Positions 26,130 through 35,079 of a stretch of DNA of 57,799 bases are shown piece after piece (within the stretch, counting starts at the first letter, position 1; each line of letters starts with the position of its first letter). A program made the position numbers and the translations under genes. The stretch lies in contig CACFTH010000003.1 in assembly GCA_902569185.1 (NCBI GenBank), forward strand, positions 1 through 57,799, given 5' to 3'. The stretch comes from an uncultured Pelagibacteraceae bacterium (GTDB lineage: Bacteria; Pseudomonadota; Alphaproteobacteria; Pelagibacterales; Pelagibacteraceae). Below the pieces are notes generated by a model that saw nothing but the letters and a program-made list of their open reading frames with translations, had not been told where the DNA came from and did not search any database.

Positions 26130-26755
26130 TATAATTTTATAAAATTTTCAATTATTTTTAATCCAGTTTTATCACTCTTTTCTGGGTGAAATTGTGTGCC
26201 AAATAAATTTTCTTTCTCAATGGCACAAACAATTTTAGATGAATAATCTGTTGTGGCTGAGATAACCGACCTATCTTGCGGAACAAATTCATAACTATGC
26301 ACAAAATACACATGAGATCTATTTTTTATATCTTTAAATATTTTACTCTCTTTTTGTATTTCAATTTCATTCCAACCAATGTGTGGAAGTTTAAATTTTC
26401 TATTTTGATTATCAATTTTGGAAACTTTGCCAGAAATCCATCCTAGTCCTTTTGTTTCTGCCTCTTCATAACCTACATCTGCAAACATTTGTAAACCAAC
26501 ACAAATTCCAAGTAGTGGTTTGCTGTTGGTGATGGCAAATTCTTTTAGTGTATCTGCAAGTCCATTTATACTGTTAAGAGAGTCTACGCAGCTTTTGAAG
26601 GATCCTTGACCAGGTAGAACAATCTTATCGCTAAGTTTTATTTTTTTTATATCTGAAGTTACTTCTATATTAACTTTACCTTTAGCGACCTCTGTAAAAG
26701 AGTTGATTACTGAGCTTATATTGCCCGATTGATAGTCAACGATAGTGACGTTCAT
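26129..26755 (-). CDS. hisH: Imidazole glycerol phosphate synthase glutaminase subunit HisH
   Basis: 208 residues. The class I glutamine amidotransferase nucleophile is in PLLGICVGLQMFADVGYEE (Cys about 85), the oxyanion loop is LPGQGSF, and the His-Glu pair is in GTQFHPEKS. HisH supplies ammonia to HisF. The start lies 5 nt after hisB and the stop overlaps hisA. Confidence 0.98.
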   Translation of the reverse strand: MNVTIVDYQSGNISSVINSFTEVAKGKVNIEVTSDIKKIKLSDKIVLPGQGSFKSCVDSLNSINGLADTLKEFAITNSKPLLGICVGLQMFADVGYEEAETKGLGWISGKVSKIDNQNRKFKLPHIGWNEIEIQKESKIFKDIKNRSHVYFVHSYEFVPQDRSVISATTDYSSKIVCAIEKENLFGTQFHPEKSDKTGLKIIENFIKL

Positions 26756-26760
26756 TTACT

Positions 26761-27351
26761 TTAAATAGTGCCCTTAGTAGATGGTATTGAATTTTTAATT
26801 CTTTTATCAATTTCCAGAGCTTCTTTAAGAGATCTTGCTAGGGCTTTAAAACAAGACTCAATTTTATGATGACTATTTTCACCGTAAATATTTTCTACAT
26901 GTAGCGTTATACCCGCAGACTGTGCAAAAGCTTGAAACCATTCTTTAAAAAGTTCTGTATCCATTTCGCCAAGTTTTTCAACTTTAAGGTCTACGTTCCA
27001 AATTAAATATGGTCTATTTGATATATCCAAAGAAACACGGGTTAGTGTTTCATCCATAGGGATGTTTGTAGTAGCGTACCTTTTAATTCCTTTTCGATTT
27101 CCAGCTGCTTTTTTTATAGCCTCTCCGATAGCAATTCCTGTGTCCTCAGTAGTGTGATGGAGATCGATATGAGTATCGCCTTTAGCATTTATTTTCATAT
27201 CAATGAGAGAATGCTTAGCAAGTTGCTCAAGCATGTGATCTAAGAAACCTATTTTGGTCTTTATTTGGTATTTGCCTTTACCATCTAAATTTACTTCAAC
27301 AGAAATATTTGTTTCCTTCGTTTTTCTTTGAATTTTAGCTTTTCTACTCAT
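26761..27351 (-). CDS. hisB: Imidazoleglycerol-phosphate dehydratase HisB
   Basis: 196 residues, monofunctional. Signatures [30 protein letters not shown] and [20 protein letters not shown] contain the manganese-binding histidines. It is the first gene of the leftward his cluster; 99 nt separate it from the divergent hslV start. hisG, hisD, hisC and hisI are not in the window. Confidence 0.98.
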   Translation of the reverse strand: MSRKAKIQRKTKETNISVEVNLDGKGKYQIKTKIGFLDHMLEQLAKHSLIDMKINAKGDTHIDLHHTTEDTGIAIGEAIKKAAGNRKGIKRYATTNIPMDETLTRVSLDISNRPYLIWNVDLKVEKLGEMDTELFKEWFQAFAQSAGITLHVENIYGENSHHKIESCFKALARSLKEALEIDKRIKNSIPSTKGTI

Positions 27352-27415
27352 AATTAAGAAAATTAACTAAGATATATAGTTAAATTTATCATTTATCAAT
27401 AAATGACCGCAGGGT

Positions 27416-27445
27416 CTTGAAGATTCAGAATGAGTGGCTACATAT
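27416..27445 (+). promoter_or_regulatory. Sigma32-like promoter before hslVU
   Basis: CTTGAA (27416-27421) and CTACATAT (27438-27445), 16 nt apart, match the heat-shock consensus in 6/6 and 6/8 positions. It overlaps an upstream in-frame ATG at 27430 and ends 5 nt before ATG 27451. This supports the later start and a leaderless or nearly leaderless mRNA, the same layout as at dnaK. Inferred from motif only. Confidence 0.5.
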
Positions 27446-27450
27446 TAGCT

Positions 27451-27990
27451 ATGAGCACAAATCAGAATTGGCATGGAACCACAATAGTCCTTATTAGGAA
27501 AGGAAATCAAACTATTGTAGCTGGCGACGGTCAGGTTAGCTTGGGAAATACAGTGCTGAAAAGTAAAGCCAAAAAAGTTAGAAAGATTGAGAAAAGAAAT
27601 GTGATTGCTGGATTTGCTGGATCAACTGCAGATGCATTAACTCTTTTTGAAAGACTGGAGGCTAAATTAGAAAAGCATGCAGGTAATCTTACAAGAGCAG
27701 CTGTTGAACTAGCAAAAGATTGGAGAACTGATAAATATCTTAGAAGATTAGAAGCCCTTATGGCTGTAGCAGATAAAGAAAAAAGTTTTATTATTTCAGG
27801 GACTGGAGATGTTTTGGAGCCAGAGGACGGTATAATTGGAATAGGTTCTGGAGGAAATTATGCTTTAGCTGCTGCAAAAGTTTTAATGGATAGTGACATG
27901 TCAGCAGAAGAAATCGCAAAAAAATCATTAAAAGTAGCATCAGAAATTTGTGTATTTACAAACGGTAATGTTACTATGGAAAAAGTTTAA
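27451..27990 (+). CDS. hslV: ATP-dependent protease subunit HslV
   Basis: 179 residues from ATG 27451 ([18 protein letters not shown]); the upstream ATG at 27430 lies in the proposed promoter. As in other alphaproteobacteria, a short propeptide precedes the Thr-Thr that becomes the N-terminal nucleophile. [16 protein letters not shown] and the [14 protein letters not shown] block are characteristic. HslV forms the proteolytic double ring of the heat-shock protease with HslU, encoded 2 nt downstream. Confidence 0.97.
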   Translation: MSTNQNWHGTTIVLIRKGNQTIVAGDGQVSLGNTVLKSKAKKVRKIEKRNVIAGFAGSTADALTLFERLEAKLEKHAGNLTRAAVELAKDWRTDKYLRRLEALMAVADKEKSFIISGTGDVLEPEDGIIGIGSGGNYALAAAKVLMDSDMSAEEIAKKSLKVASEICVFTNGNVTMEKV

Positions 27991-27992
27991 TT

Positions 27993-29363
27993 ATGACGCA
28001 AAAAGCACCAAATTTAAAAATTGTAAAAGAATCTTCAAATAAAGAAAGTTCAAAAGTAAGTGCATTATCTCCTAGAGAAATAGTTTCAGAATTGGACAGA
28101 TATGTGATCGGACAACATCAGGCTAAAAGGGCAGTAGCAGTAGCATTGAGAAATAGATGGAGAAGACAAGCTCTCTCTGATGATATGAAAGATGAAGTTT
28201 TGCCAAAAAATATTTTGATGATTGGGCCAACAGGTGTTGGTAAAACGGAGATCTCAAGAAGATTATCAAAATTAGCTCAAGCACCTTTTATTAAGGTAGA
28301 AGCAACTCGTTTTACTGAGGTTGGTTATGTTGGTAAAGACGTAGAACAAATTATCAGAGATTTAATCGAAATAGCTATTGCTATGGAAAAAGAAAAAAGA
28401 AGAAAAGAAGTCTATGCAAAAGCTCAATTAGCTGCAGAAGAAAAAGTTCTAGACGCTCTCGTGGGTAAAAAAGCTAGCTTAGCTACAAGAGAAAGCTTTA
28501 GAAAAAGATTACGTTCTGGTGATCTAGATAAGAATGAAATTGAGATTGAGGTAAATGACACATCATCTGGGATGCCAAGCTTCGAAATTCCTGGAATGCC
28601 TGGTGCTAATATCGGTATGGTTAATATTGGTGAGATATTAGGTAAGTCTGGAGTTTCTAAAGGCAAAAAAAAGAAAATGAGTGTTAAAGAGTCACACGAA
28701 ATACTAATCGCACAAGAGTCTGATAAGATGATTGAGCAAGATAAAATAATTAAGCAGGCAAAAGACTCAACAGAAAATAATGGTATCGTATTTCTAGACG
28801 AAATTGATAAAGTTTCAGCAAGAGGAGATAGAATTGGTGGAGATGTCTCCAGGGAAGGTGTTCAAAGAGATTTGCTGCCTTTAATAGAAGGAACAACTGT
28901 AAATACTAAATATGGCCCAGTAAAAACAGATCATATCTTATTTATTGCCTCCGGCGCATTTCAACTAGCAAAACCTTCTGATCTGCTGCCAGAATTACAA
29001 GGGCGTTTACCAATAAGAGTTGAATTGAATGCTTTGAGTGAGGATGATTTTAAAAGAATTCTTAAAGAACCCGACAATAGTTTAATAAAACAATATAAAG
29101 CTTTATTGAAAACTGAAGATGTTGAACTTGATTTTTCTGATGACGGTATAGATATGCTAGCAAAACTATCTACCGAAATTAATGCAACAGTGGAAAATAT
29201 TGGAGCTAGAAGATTACACACAATAATAGAAAAAGTTTTGGATGAAGTAAGTTTTACTGCTTCAGATAAAGCTGGACAAACTATCAAGGTTAATAAAGAA
29301 TTTGTCAGAAAAAATTTAGGAGATCTTGTAAAAAATACAGATCTTTCAAAATTTATACTTTAA
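27993..29363 (+). CDS. hslU: HslU ATPase subunit of the HslUV protease
   Basis: 456 residues. The AAA+ core has Walker [10 protein letters not shown] (about 77-85), the pore loop VGYVGKDVE, the intermediate I-domain (about 115-240), Walker [11 protein letters not shown], sensor 1 and the C-terminal tail SKFIL, which docks into HslV. It unfolds substrates for HslV. Its end overlaps the Smr gene by 11 nt tail to tail. Confidence 0.98.
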   Translation: MTQKAPNLKIVKESSNKESSKVSALSPREIVSELDRYVIGQHQAKRAVAVALRNRWRRQALSDDMKDEVLPKNILMIGPTGVGKTEISRRLSKLAQAPFIKVEATRFTEVGYVGKDVEQIIRDLIEIAIAMEKEKRRKEVYAKAQLAAEEKVLDALVGKKASLATRESFRKRLRSGDLDKNEIEIEVNDTSSGMPSFEIPGMPGANIGMVNIGEILGKSGVSKGKKKKMSVKESHEILIAQESDKMIEQDKIIKQAKDSTENNGIVFLDEIDKVSARGDRIGGDVSREGVQRDLLPLIEGTTVNTKYGPVKTDHILFIASGAFQLAKPSDLLPELQGRLPIRVELNALSEDDFKRILKEPDNSLIKQYKALLKTEDVELDFSDDGIDMLAKLSTEINATVENIGARRLHTIIEKVLDEVSFTASDKAGQTIKVNKEFVRKNLGDLVKNTDLSKFIL

Positions 29364-29775
29364 ATTTTTTAAGTCTTATAATCAAAGCTCCCTTACCACC
29401 TTCTTTAAGTGAAGCGTTCTCCATTTTAATAACTTTTGAGTACAAAGCTGAGTTATTTTTAATAAATTCAGGTATTGTTCCTTTTAGGGTGCTGTGATCC
29501 TTAGAAACATAAACATTCTTATCTAGATTTGAGTGATGCCCTTGCCCAGTTATTAGTAAAATTTCTTTAAAACCTTTTTCATAGCAGCTTTCAATAATTT
29601 CGGTCACTTTTTTATTTGCTTCATCTATAGATAGTCCGTGAAGATCAAATTTGAATCTTGAAAACTTCTTAATTTGTGTTTTGCTTTCTTCCTTATCCTC
29701 GATATTTAATGGACTTTTTAAAAAATCTTCCCAGCTTTTTTTATCTTTTTCAGATAATGTTGATTTCTTTTTCAA
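29353..29775 (-). CDS. Smr-domain protein (putative DNA/RNA nicking domain)
   Basis: 140 residues. The Smr core begins with [19 protein letters not shown] and contains [10 protein letters not shown], corresponding to the family's LDLHG and xITGKG motifs, then a C-terminal GALIIRLKK strand. Stand-alone Smr proteins are linked to nuclease activity on structured nucleic acid or collided ribosomes, but the role here is unproven. The N-terminal 50 residues are a charged extension. It follows the Tim44-like gene with a 4-nt overlap. Confidence 0.88.
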   Translation of the reverse strand: MKKKSTLSEKDKKSWEDFLKSPLNIEDKEESKTQIKKFSRFKFDLHGLSIDEANKKVTEIIESCYEKGFKEILLITGQGHHSNLDKNVYVSKDHSTLKGTIPEFIKNNSALYSKVIKMENASLKEGGKGALIIRLKKFKV

Positions 29776-30377
29776 CTATTTTTAATTTCGGAAAGATACC
29801 AATTTGGGCTTGAGCTTGAAGTCGGTCGAGTAAATTTCCACTTGTCTATTACAGTTTTGATTTTATCTGGATCACCTTCTACAACATTATTATTTTGGTC
29901 TCTTTTTACTGAAATTATTTCACTGACGAATTTGACTGTAAAAAACAGAGCTGTTGCAGTTTTTTCAAAATTTTCAACTACGGAAGATTTTATACCTATA
30001 AATGTTAACTCAGATTTTATTTTATTTTTGTCTCTTTCCTCAATTGCTGACTCAAAGTTTTCTCTCATTTCTTTAGTTAATAGATCTTTCAAAGTTTTTT
30101 TATCACCTTTAGCAAATGAATTGATAATTGTTTCATAAGCAATCTCAGCACCCTTTAAAAATTCTTTTCTTTGTTCTTTATCAAACTCCGTTTGTGATTT
30201 TTTTGTATGCGATTTTATTTTTTCTTTAAACTTATCAAATTCTTTTTCTGAAAATCCACCATAGACTTTATCTTGATGGCCCGTTCTTCTTCCAAGAATG
30301 TTTCTTAATCTTAGAATAATAAAACCAGCTATCATTGCTAAAAGTATTATGTCTAAATATCCAAAGTTGTTACTCAT
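29772..30377 (-). CDS. Tim44-like domain membrane protein
   Basis: 201 residues from the ATG at 30377 (MSNNFGYLDIILLAMIAG); two earlier ATGs give unlikely leaders running to the fxsA start. One N-terminal transmembrane helix is followed by RLRNILGRRTGH, typical of the alphaproteobacterial Tim44-like family, then a charged linker and the Tim44 domain (about 85-200). Related mitochondrial Tim44 helps protein import; the bacterial role is uncertain but membrane-linked. It sits divergent to fxsA-secB, which also suggests protein traffic. Confidence 0.85.
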   Translation of the reverse strand: MSNNFGYLDIILLAMIAGFIILRLRNILGRRTGHQDKVYGGFSEKEFDKFKEKIKSHTKKSQTEFDKEQRKEFLKGAEIAYETIINSFAKGDKKTLKDLLTKEMRENFESAIEERDKNKIKSELTFIGIKSSVVENFEKTATALFFTVKFVSEIISVKRDQNNNVVEGDPDKIKTVIDKWKFTRPTSSSSPNWYLSEIKNS

Positions 30378-30421
30378 TAATTGATAAATATACATTATTA
30401 ATATAATTTGGAAACGGACAA

Positions 30422-30844
30422 ATGAACACAATTTTATTATTTATAGTAGCCATTCCAGCCATTGAAATATTTTTAATGATCAAAATTGGCCAAAATATTG
30501 GTGCATTTAACACTATTTTACTAATTTTGATTACCGCAGTCATTGGTATTTATTTTGCCAAGATACAAGGTCTAAGCACATTAAGATCAGGTGTGTTAAG
30601 TATGTACAAAAATGAATTGCCTCTTTTTGAAATGATCTCTGGAGCTTCCATAGCTTTTGCAGCATGTTTGTTAATTTTTCCCGGTTTTGTCACTGATACA
30701 ATAGGATTTTTTCTTTTAATACCTTGGACTAGAAAGTATTTCATAAGATCTTTTTTGAAAAAGAAGAATGCTAATAGTGAAACAAAAGATTATATTGAGG
30801 GTGAGATAATTGATAAAAAAGACAAAGGGAGAGATGACATATAA
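30422..30844 (+). CDS. fxsA: FxsA-family membrane protein
   Basis: 140 residues. The N-terminal LFIVAIPAIEIFLMIKIGQNIGA and the following helix TILLILITAVIGIYFAKIQGL are the FxsA signature; two further hydrophobic segments lead to a charged cytoplasmic tail. The family is linked in E. coli to phage F exclusion, but its normal function is unknown. It overlaps secB by 11 nt and is divergent from the Tim44-like gene. Confidence 0.88.
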   Translation: MNTILLFIVAIPAIEIFLMIKIGQNIGAFNTILLILITAVIGIYFAKIQGLSTLRSGVLSMYKNELPLFEMISGASIAFAACLLIFPGFVTDTIGFFLLIPWTRKYFIRSFLKKKNANSETKDYIEGEIIDKKDKGRDDI

Positions 30845-31247
30845 AATAGTATCTAAATACATTAAAGATTTGTCATTTGAGATTTCTGGTGCCAAAACCT
30901 ACTTTCTTTTACAAAAAGATATTAAAGATTTTTTAGTAAACTTTGATATTCAAAGTAAGAAAATTAATCAAAATGTTGTAGAAATTGATACTACATTATA
31001 TCTTGTTTCAAAAAAGGATTCTAAAATGAGTCCTATTTCAATTTGTTTTTCAACTTTGGTAAATTTTGAAAAAAAACTTGAAAAATCTCAAATGGAAGAA
31101 ATTATTTTAGTAGAGGTTCCTAAAACAGTTTATCCTGAAATAAGAAGTACTTTAATCTTTTTGTTTGAAAAATCAGGATTTAAAGAGGTAAATTTACAAA
31201 AAGAAATAGATTTTAAAAAACTTTACTTGAGTAAAAAATCTCAATAA
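30834..31247 (+). CDS. secB: Protein-export chaperone SecB-like
   Basis: 137 residues from ATG 30834 (MTYKIVSKYIKDLSFE); an ATG at 30810 would overlap fxsA more. YIKDLSFEISGAKTYFLL matches the conserved SecB opening (YIKDLSFENP), followed by alternating strands and a C-terminal helix. Conserved aromatic residues in the substrate groove are partly replaced, so it is a divergent SecB, but the fxsA-secB-dnaQ neighbourhood is the alphaproteobacterial one. It holds preproteins unfolded for SecA. It overlaps dnaQ tail to tail by 7 nt. Confidence 0.85.
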   Translation: MTYKIVSKYIKDLSFEISGAKTYFLLQKDIKDFLVNFDIQSKKINQNVVEIDTTLYLVSKKDSKMSPISICFSTLVNFEKKLEKSQMEEIILVEVPKTVYPEIRSTLIFLFEKSGFKEVNLQKEIDFKKLYLSKKSQ

Positions 31248-31912
31248 AAATTCTTTTTCAGCTCATCTTTAAGAAATTCGGTATGCCTTTTTGACTCTTC
31301 TGGCTTAATTTTAACAATAATTTTTTCGCGATTTTTACTACTTTTTTCAGTTTTAGAATCAAACATCTGATCCTCTCTTTGTTGAAACGATAATGAGGGT
31401 TCTTTCTGATCTACTAAATTTATATACACCTCTCTTAAAAGTTCACAATCAAGAAGAGCGTTATGTTTAGTTCTTCTGGAGAGATCTATATTAAATCTTT
31501 TGCATAAATTATCTAAAGAATTTGAGGATGCAGGAAATTTCGATCGTGCCAAAATGAGTGAGTCTTCGACATTTTTTAAATCTAAAATTTTTTTATTTAC
31601 TCTTCTCAGCTCAGAGTTCAAAAAACCAATATCAAAGGGAGCGTTATGAATTATCAGTTTTTTATTTTTTATAAATTCCAAAAAATCTTCGACTACTTCA
31701 TCAAATTTTTCTTTAGTTTTTAAAAAATCATCTGAAAATCCGTGCACTTTAAGCGCTTCGGAAGAGACTTTTTTTTGAGGATTTATTATTTTGTGAAATA
31801 CTCTATTTGTTGGAATTAAATCTTTAGTTTCGATACAAGCAATCTCAACAATTCTGTCACCATCTTTAGCTGATAATCCCGTTGTTTCTGTATCCAAAAA
31901 AATTTCGTTCAT
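31241..31912 (-). CDS. dnaQ: DNA polymerase III epsilon subunit (proofreading exonuclease)
   Basis: 223 residues. The DEDDh exonuclease motifs are seen: FLDTETTGLSAKDGDRIVEI (Exo I, DxE), HNAPFDIGFLNSEL (Exo II) and HNALLDCELL (Exo III). The C-terminal part is a low-complexity, clamp- or alpha-binding tail. It provides 3'-5' proofreading for the replicase. It overlaps coaE by 4 nt in a run coaE-dnaQ that is widespread in alphaproteobacteria. Confidence 0.97.
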   Translation of the reverse strand: MNEIFLDTETTGLSAKDGDRIVEIACIETKDLIPTNRVFHKIINPQKKVSSEALKVHGFSDDFLKTKEKFDEVVEDFLEFIKNKKLIIHNAPFDIGFLNSELRRVNKKILDLKNVEDSLILARSKFPASSNSLDNLCKRFNIDLSRRTKHNALLDCELLREVYINLVDQKEPSLSFQQREDQMFDSKTEKSSKNREKIIVKIKPEESKRHTEFLKDELKKNFY

Positions 31913-32472
31913 AATTTTATCATTATATTTTTAATATTTCTTTTTAAAAGTTTTAAAGAACCATTATTGTTGATAACATGGTCACAATATTTAATTTTTT
32001 TTGATGGTGGAAGTTGCCTTTTATTTAGAAGATTAAAAAACCTCTTATTATTTCCCCTTTTAAGATATCTCTTTAATCTTAAATCTTTCCTCGAATTTAC
32101 AAATATAATCTTATCGTAACTTTGCATCTGCTTACTTTCAATAAGGAGCGGTATTTCAAAAATTAAAAATTTTTTTCCTCTATTTTTTTTTGTGAACTTA
32201 ATTATTTGTTTTCTAACTAGAGGGTGAATTATTTTTTCTAAATCTTTAAGATATTTTTTGTCAGAAGATATAATCTTTTTTATTTTATTTTTAATATTTT
32301 TTTTATTTTTAAGTTTAAATTTTTTAAAAACTTTCGTTTGAAAAACATTTGTTTGATAGATTTTCTTAACAGCTGTATCAGCGTTATAAAGAGGATACTT
32401 CCCAGAAGAAATCATTTTTGCTACGGTAGACTTGCCAGATGCCAATGAACCTGTGATACCTATTTTGATCAT
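31909..32472 (-). CDS. coaE: Dephospho-CoA kinase
   Basis: 187 residues. P-loop GSLASGKSTVA (8-18), LYNADTAVKKIY and the ADP-lid DLRLKRYLKRGN region fit CoaE. It phosphorylates the 3'-hydroxyl of dephospho-CoA, the last step of CoA synthesis. It overlaps aroE and dnaQ by 4 nt each. The sequence is extremely lysine-rich in the middle (residues 50-80). Confidence 0.95.
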   Translation of the reverse strand: MIKIGITGSLASGKSTVAKMISSGKYPLYNADTAVKKIYQTNVFQTKVFKKFKLKNKKNIKNKIKKIISSDKKYLKDLEKIIHPLVRKQIIKFTKKNRGKKFLIFEIPLLIESKQMQSYDKIIFVNSRKDLRLKRYLKRGNNKRFFNLLNKRQLPPSKKIKYCDHVINNNGSLKLLKRNIKNIMIKL

Positions 32473-33257
32473 TTAATTAAATCACGAACCTCATCATTAA
32501 TTTCTGGCTTGATACCGTGCCAAGTCTGAAATGCCTTCATAGCTTGGTAAATAAACATATTTTTCCCGTTCTCTGTTTTTTTACCAGAATTTTTTGCATT
32601 CTCTAAAAATTTAGTTTTTGGTGGATTATAAATTACATCATAAAATAGTTGACCATCTAATTTAGTATAATCTAATTTGATTTCATCATTTTGTTTAATC
32701 CCAATACTTGTAGCATTAATTATTAAATCAGATTTTATTGTTTCTCCCCAATCAATCACCTTTAGGAAGGGGAAGTTTTTTTTGAGATTAATTGCTTTCT
32801 CTTTTGTTCGGTTTGATAAAGTTATTTGATCTACTCCCATATTTTTTAACGCCAAAAGAACAGAGGGAACCACGCCACCAGCACCTAAAATTAGTGCGCT
32901 TTTGTTTGTTGGATTAAAATTAGTTAATTTGACTGCCTCCGAGAAACCATAAACATCAGTGTTGTCACCAACTAACATGTTCTGTCTCTTGAAAATTGTA
33001 TTTACTGATTGAGTCTCTTTAGCAGTGTCTGATAATTGATCTAGGAATGGAATTACCAAGTTCTTAAAAGGTACTGTAACGTTTATTCCTTGAATCTTGC
33101 TTGCTTTCATATCACTGAGAATTTTTTCTATATCTTTTTTTTCTAACAATTGTTTTTCATAGAAAGCATTTAAGTTGTGCTTTTTAATCCAAAAATTATG
33201 TAATAATGGTGATAATGAATGTTCTATGGGATTTCCAATTACTAAATATTTTCTCAT
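32469..33257 (-). CDS. aroE: Shikimate dehydrogenase
   Basis: 262 residues. GNPIEHSLSPLLHN, INVTVPFK with the catalytic lysine, NTDVYGF and the NADP-binding GAGGVVPSVLLAL identify AroE. It reduces 3-dehydroshikimate in the aromatic amino acid pathway. The start overlaps the stop of the 50-codon membrane gene (ATGA), and the end overlaps coaE by 4 nt. Confidence 0.97.
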   Translation of the reverse strand: MRKYLVIGNPIEHSLSPLLHNFWIKKHNLNAFYEKQLLEKKDIEKILSDMKASKIQGINVTVPFKNLVIPFLDQLSDTAKETQSVNTIFKRQNMLVGDNTDVYGFSEAVKLTNFNPTNKSALILGAGGVVPSVLLALKNMGVDQITLSNRTKEKAINLKKNFPFLKVIDWGETIKSDLIINATSIGIKQNDEIKLDYTKLDGQLFYDVIYNPPKTKFLENAKNSGKKTENGKNMFIYQAMKAFQTWHGIKPEINDEVRDLIK

Positions 33258-33406
33258 TTTTTTTCTTTTCTACTTAATCTGTCAATAAAAAATAGTACCA
33301 AAGCTGTTACTAAAGCAAATACCTCTAACGCGTGTCCAGAATTGCCAAGGATTTTATGAACCAAATAAAAGATAATACAAACAACAAACCAAATTAAAAT
33401 AAGCAT
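33254..33406 (-). CDS. 50-aa two-helix membrane protein between maf and aroE
   Basis: A 50-codon ORF whose ATG overlaps the maf stop codon (TAATG) and whose TGA overlaps the aroE ATG (ATGA). The two couplings and the lack of any other explanation for this gap strongly suggest a translated gene. It encodes two hydrophobic helices (MLILIWFVVCIIFYLV and ALEVFALVTALVLFFI) joined by a short loop (HKILGNSGH) and a C-terminal basic tail (RLSRKEKK), predicting a small inner-membrane hairpin with cytoplasmic tail. No family recognised and no function assigned. Confidence 0.75.
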   Translation of the reverse strand: MLILIWFVVCIIFYLVHKILGNSGHALEVFALVTALVLFFIDRLSRKEKK

Positions 33407-33984
33407 TATATATTATTTAAATACTCCTTTATTTTTTTCACAGGAAGACCCATAATTGTATCTTCATCTCCTTCAATTTTTGAGAACAAGTCTCTTCCGC
33501 CTTCTTCTATTTGATAGACACCATAAGCATATAGCTTTTTATCATCTACTTTTTTTAAATATGATTTGATTTCGTCCAAATTAAGTTCTTTCATAGTCAA
33601 GGAAGAAGCGTCCGTATAATTCCAAATCATTGATCCATTTTTAGATATACAAACAGAACTTATCAACTGATGTCTCTTCCCATTTAACTTTTTAAGTATT
33701 TCAAAGGCTTCTTGTCTCGATTTCGGTTTTGATATTAATTCTCCTTCAAGATCAATGACACTGTCCGCACCTAATACTATTTTGTCTGGATTTTTATTGC
33801 TTACTTTGTTGGCTTTTAATTCTGCTAAATTTTTTGAAATAAGTGTAGGTGTTGCACTTTCATTTATCATTGATATTTTTACTTCATCCTCGTCAACATT
33901 TGATGGTTCAACATCGCAGTCTATTTTGTTTTTTCTTAAAATTTCTCTTCTTACACCACTTTTAGAAGCTAATATTATTTTCAT
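33406..33984 (-). CDS. maf: Maf-like nucleotide pyrophosphatase (septum formation inhibitor family)
   Basis: 192 residues. IILASKSGVRREILRKN, the catalytic aspartate in VLGADSVIDLEG, and the KPKSRQEAFEILKKLNGKRHQLIS block are diagnostic. Maf proteins hydrolyse non-canonical NTPs or dTTP/UTP. The gene overlaps ppsR by 4 nt and leads into the small membrane gene and aroE. Confidence 0.95.
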   Translation of the reverse strand: MKIILASKSGVRREILRKNKIDCDVEPSNVDEDEVKISMINESATPTLISKNLAELKANKVSNKNPDKIVLGADSVIDLEGELISKPKSRQEAFEILKKLNGKRHQLISSVCISKNGSMIWNYTDASSLTMKELNLDEIKSYLKKVDDKKLYAYGVYQIEEGGRDLFSKIEGDEDTIMGLPVKKIKEYLNNI

Positions 33985-34802
33985 TTATTTTTTTTTATCT
34001 CATAGATTTTGATTATAGAGGCAGCTGTTTCTTCAACAGATCTACGTGTAACATCTATCATAGGCCAATTAAATTTTTTAAACATATTTTTAGAGCTGTC
34101 TACCTCCTCTTTAATTTTTTCAATATTTGTATATAGCTTCAGATCAATATTATTGTTTGTATTGGCCCTAGTTTTTCTTATTTCTGCTAATCTTTCAGGG
34201 TCTGCGGTTAAACCTATTACACAGAGCTTATTATTATTTATCTTTAAAAAGTCTGGGATTTTTTGGTCCAGGACTAGAGGAATATTAAGTGTTTTAAAGC
34301 CCCTATTAGCTAAATAAATAGATGTTGGGGTTTTGCTCGTTCTACTCACGCCTAATAAAATTATATCTGCTTTTTCTACGTCTTCATTTTTTTTTCCATC
34401 ATCATGAGTCATTGTAAATTGTATTGCTTCCATTCTTTTATAATAATCTTCATCCAATACATGTTGTGCGCTAGGTTTATGTGTTGCCTTTTGGTTTAAA
34501 AGTTTTGAGAAACTTAAAATTAAATTTCCTAGAACACCAAAACATGGAATGTTGTTTTTTAAACATTGTGCTGCCAAGTATTTTGCGAGCCCAGTATCAA
34601 CTATAGTATATAATATAATAGAATTTGATTTTACTTTGCACTCATTTAATATGTTAGTAATTTGTTGTTCTGTCCTCGTAAAAACAAATTCCTTTTTTTC
34701 ATAATTAAAATTTGTGAACTGGGATTGTAAGGCTAGAAATATTCTATCTAACGTTTCTCCAGTTGAATCGGATATTAGAAATATTTGATATTTGTTATTC
34801 AT
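33981..34802 (-). CDS. ppsR: DUF299 bifunctional kinase/pyrophosphorylase (PpsR-type)
   Basis: 273 residues. ISDSTGETLDRIFLALQSQF is the family opening, and GVSRTSKTPTSIYLANRGFK is the P-loop-like motif. Such proteins switch pyruvate phosphate dikinase or PEP synthetase on and off by reversible phosphorylation. The gene starts 7 nt from a perfect DnaA box at the proposed origin, opposite hemE, the location of this family next to the Caulobacter and Rickettsia origins. Confidence 0.95.
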   Translation of the reverse strand: MNNKYQIFLISDSTGETLDRIFLALQSQFTNFNYEKKEFVFTRTEQQITNILNECKVKSNSIILYTIVDTGLAKYLAAQCLKNNIPCFGVLGNLILSFSKLLNQKATHKPSAQHVLDEDYYKRMEAIQFTMTHDDGKKNEDVEKADIILLGVSRTSKTPTSIYLANRGFKTLNIPLVLDQKIPDFLKINNNKLCVIGLTADPERLAEIRKTRANTNNNIDLKLYTNIEKIKEEVDSSKNMFKKFNWPMIDVTRRSVEETAASIIKIYEIKKNK

Positions 34803-35079
34803 ATTGTGTTGTGGATAATGTTAGTACAATTAGCTAATATTAACAGTATATCTAAAAAATGAAAAATTTAATAACAGAAGTTAACAAAATTTACACAACT
34901 TGAATTATGTTAGTAATTTATAAACTTATAATTAACAATGTTGATAATATAAACAAATCATTGATAAAGCTTATTTATTTATCAATTACCCATGTCAATT
35001 AAACAGGAAATATCCCTATTTTACTAACTAACATGACCTATTACATTAAATATAATTTATAACTATATTATTAATTATA
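34803..35079. other. Probable chromosomal replication origin (oriC)
   Basis: 277 nt without a gene, strongly AT-rich. It contains a perfect DnaA box, TGTGGATAA (34810-34818, reverse of TTATCCACA), and weaker ones: TGTTGATAA (34939-34947), ATTTACACA (34889-34897) and TTATCAATT (34979-34987). An inverted repeat ATTGATAAA (34960-34968)/TTTATCAAT (34978-34986) and long AT stretches could serve unwinding. It separates hemE from the DUF299/ppsR gene, the arrangement known for Caulobacter and Rickettsia origins, and the genes on either side point away from it. A hemE -10 element TATAAT is at 35051-35056. Confidence 0.72.

Noticed and set aside
27430..27450. Upstream ATG for hslV
   Set aside because: Lies between the -35 and -10 boxes of the likely promoter and adds residues not needed for the HslV propeptide.
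34861..34890. Possible CtrA-type TTAA-TTAA sites in the origin region
   Set aside because: Spacing between TTAA elements is 9 nt rather than the 7 of the Caulobacter CtrA site, and such words are frequent in AT-rich DNA.
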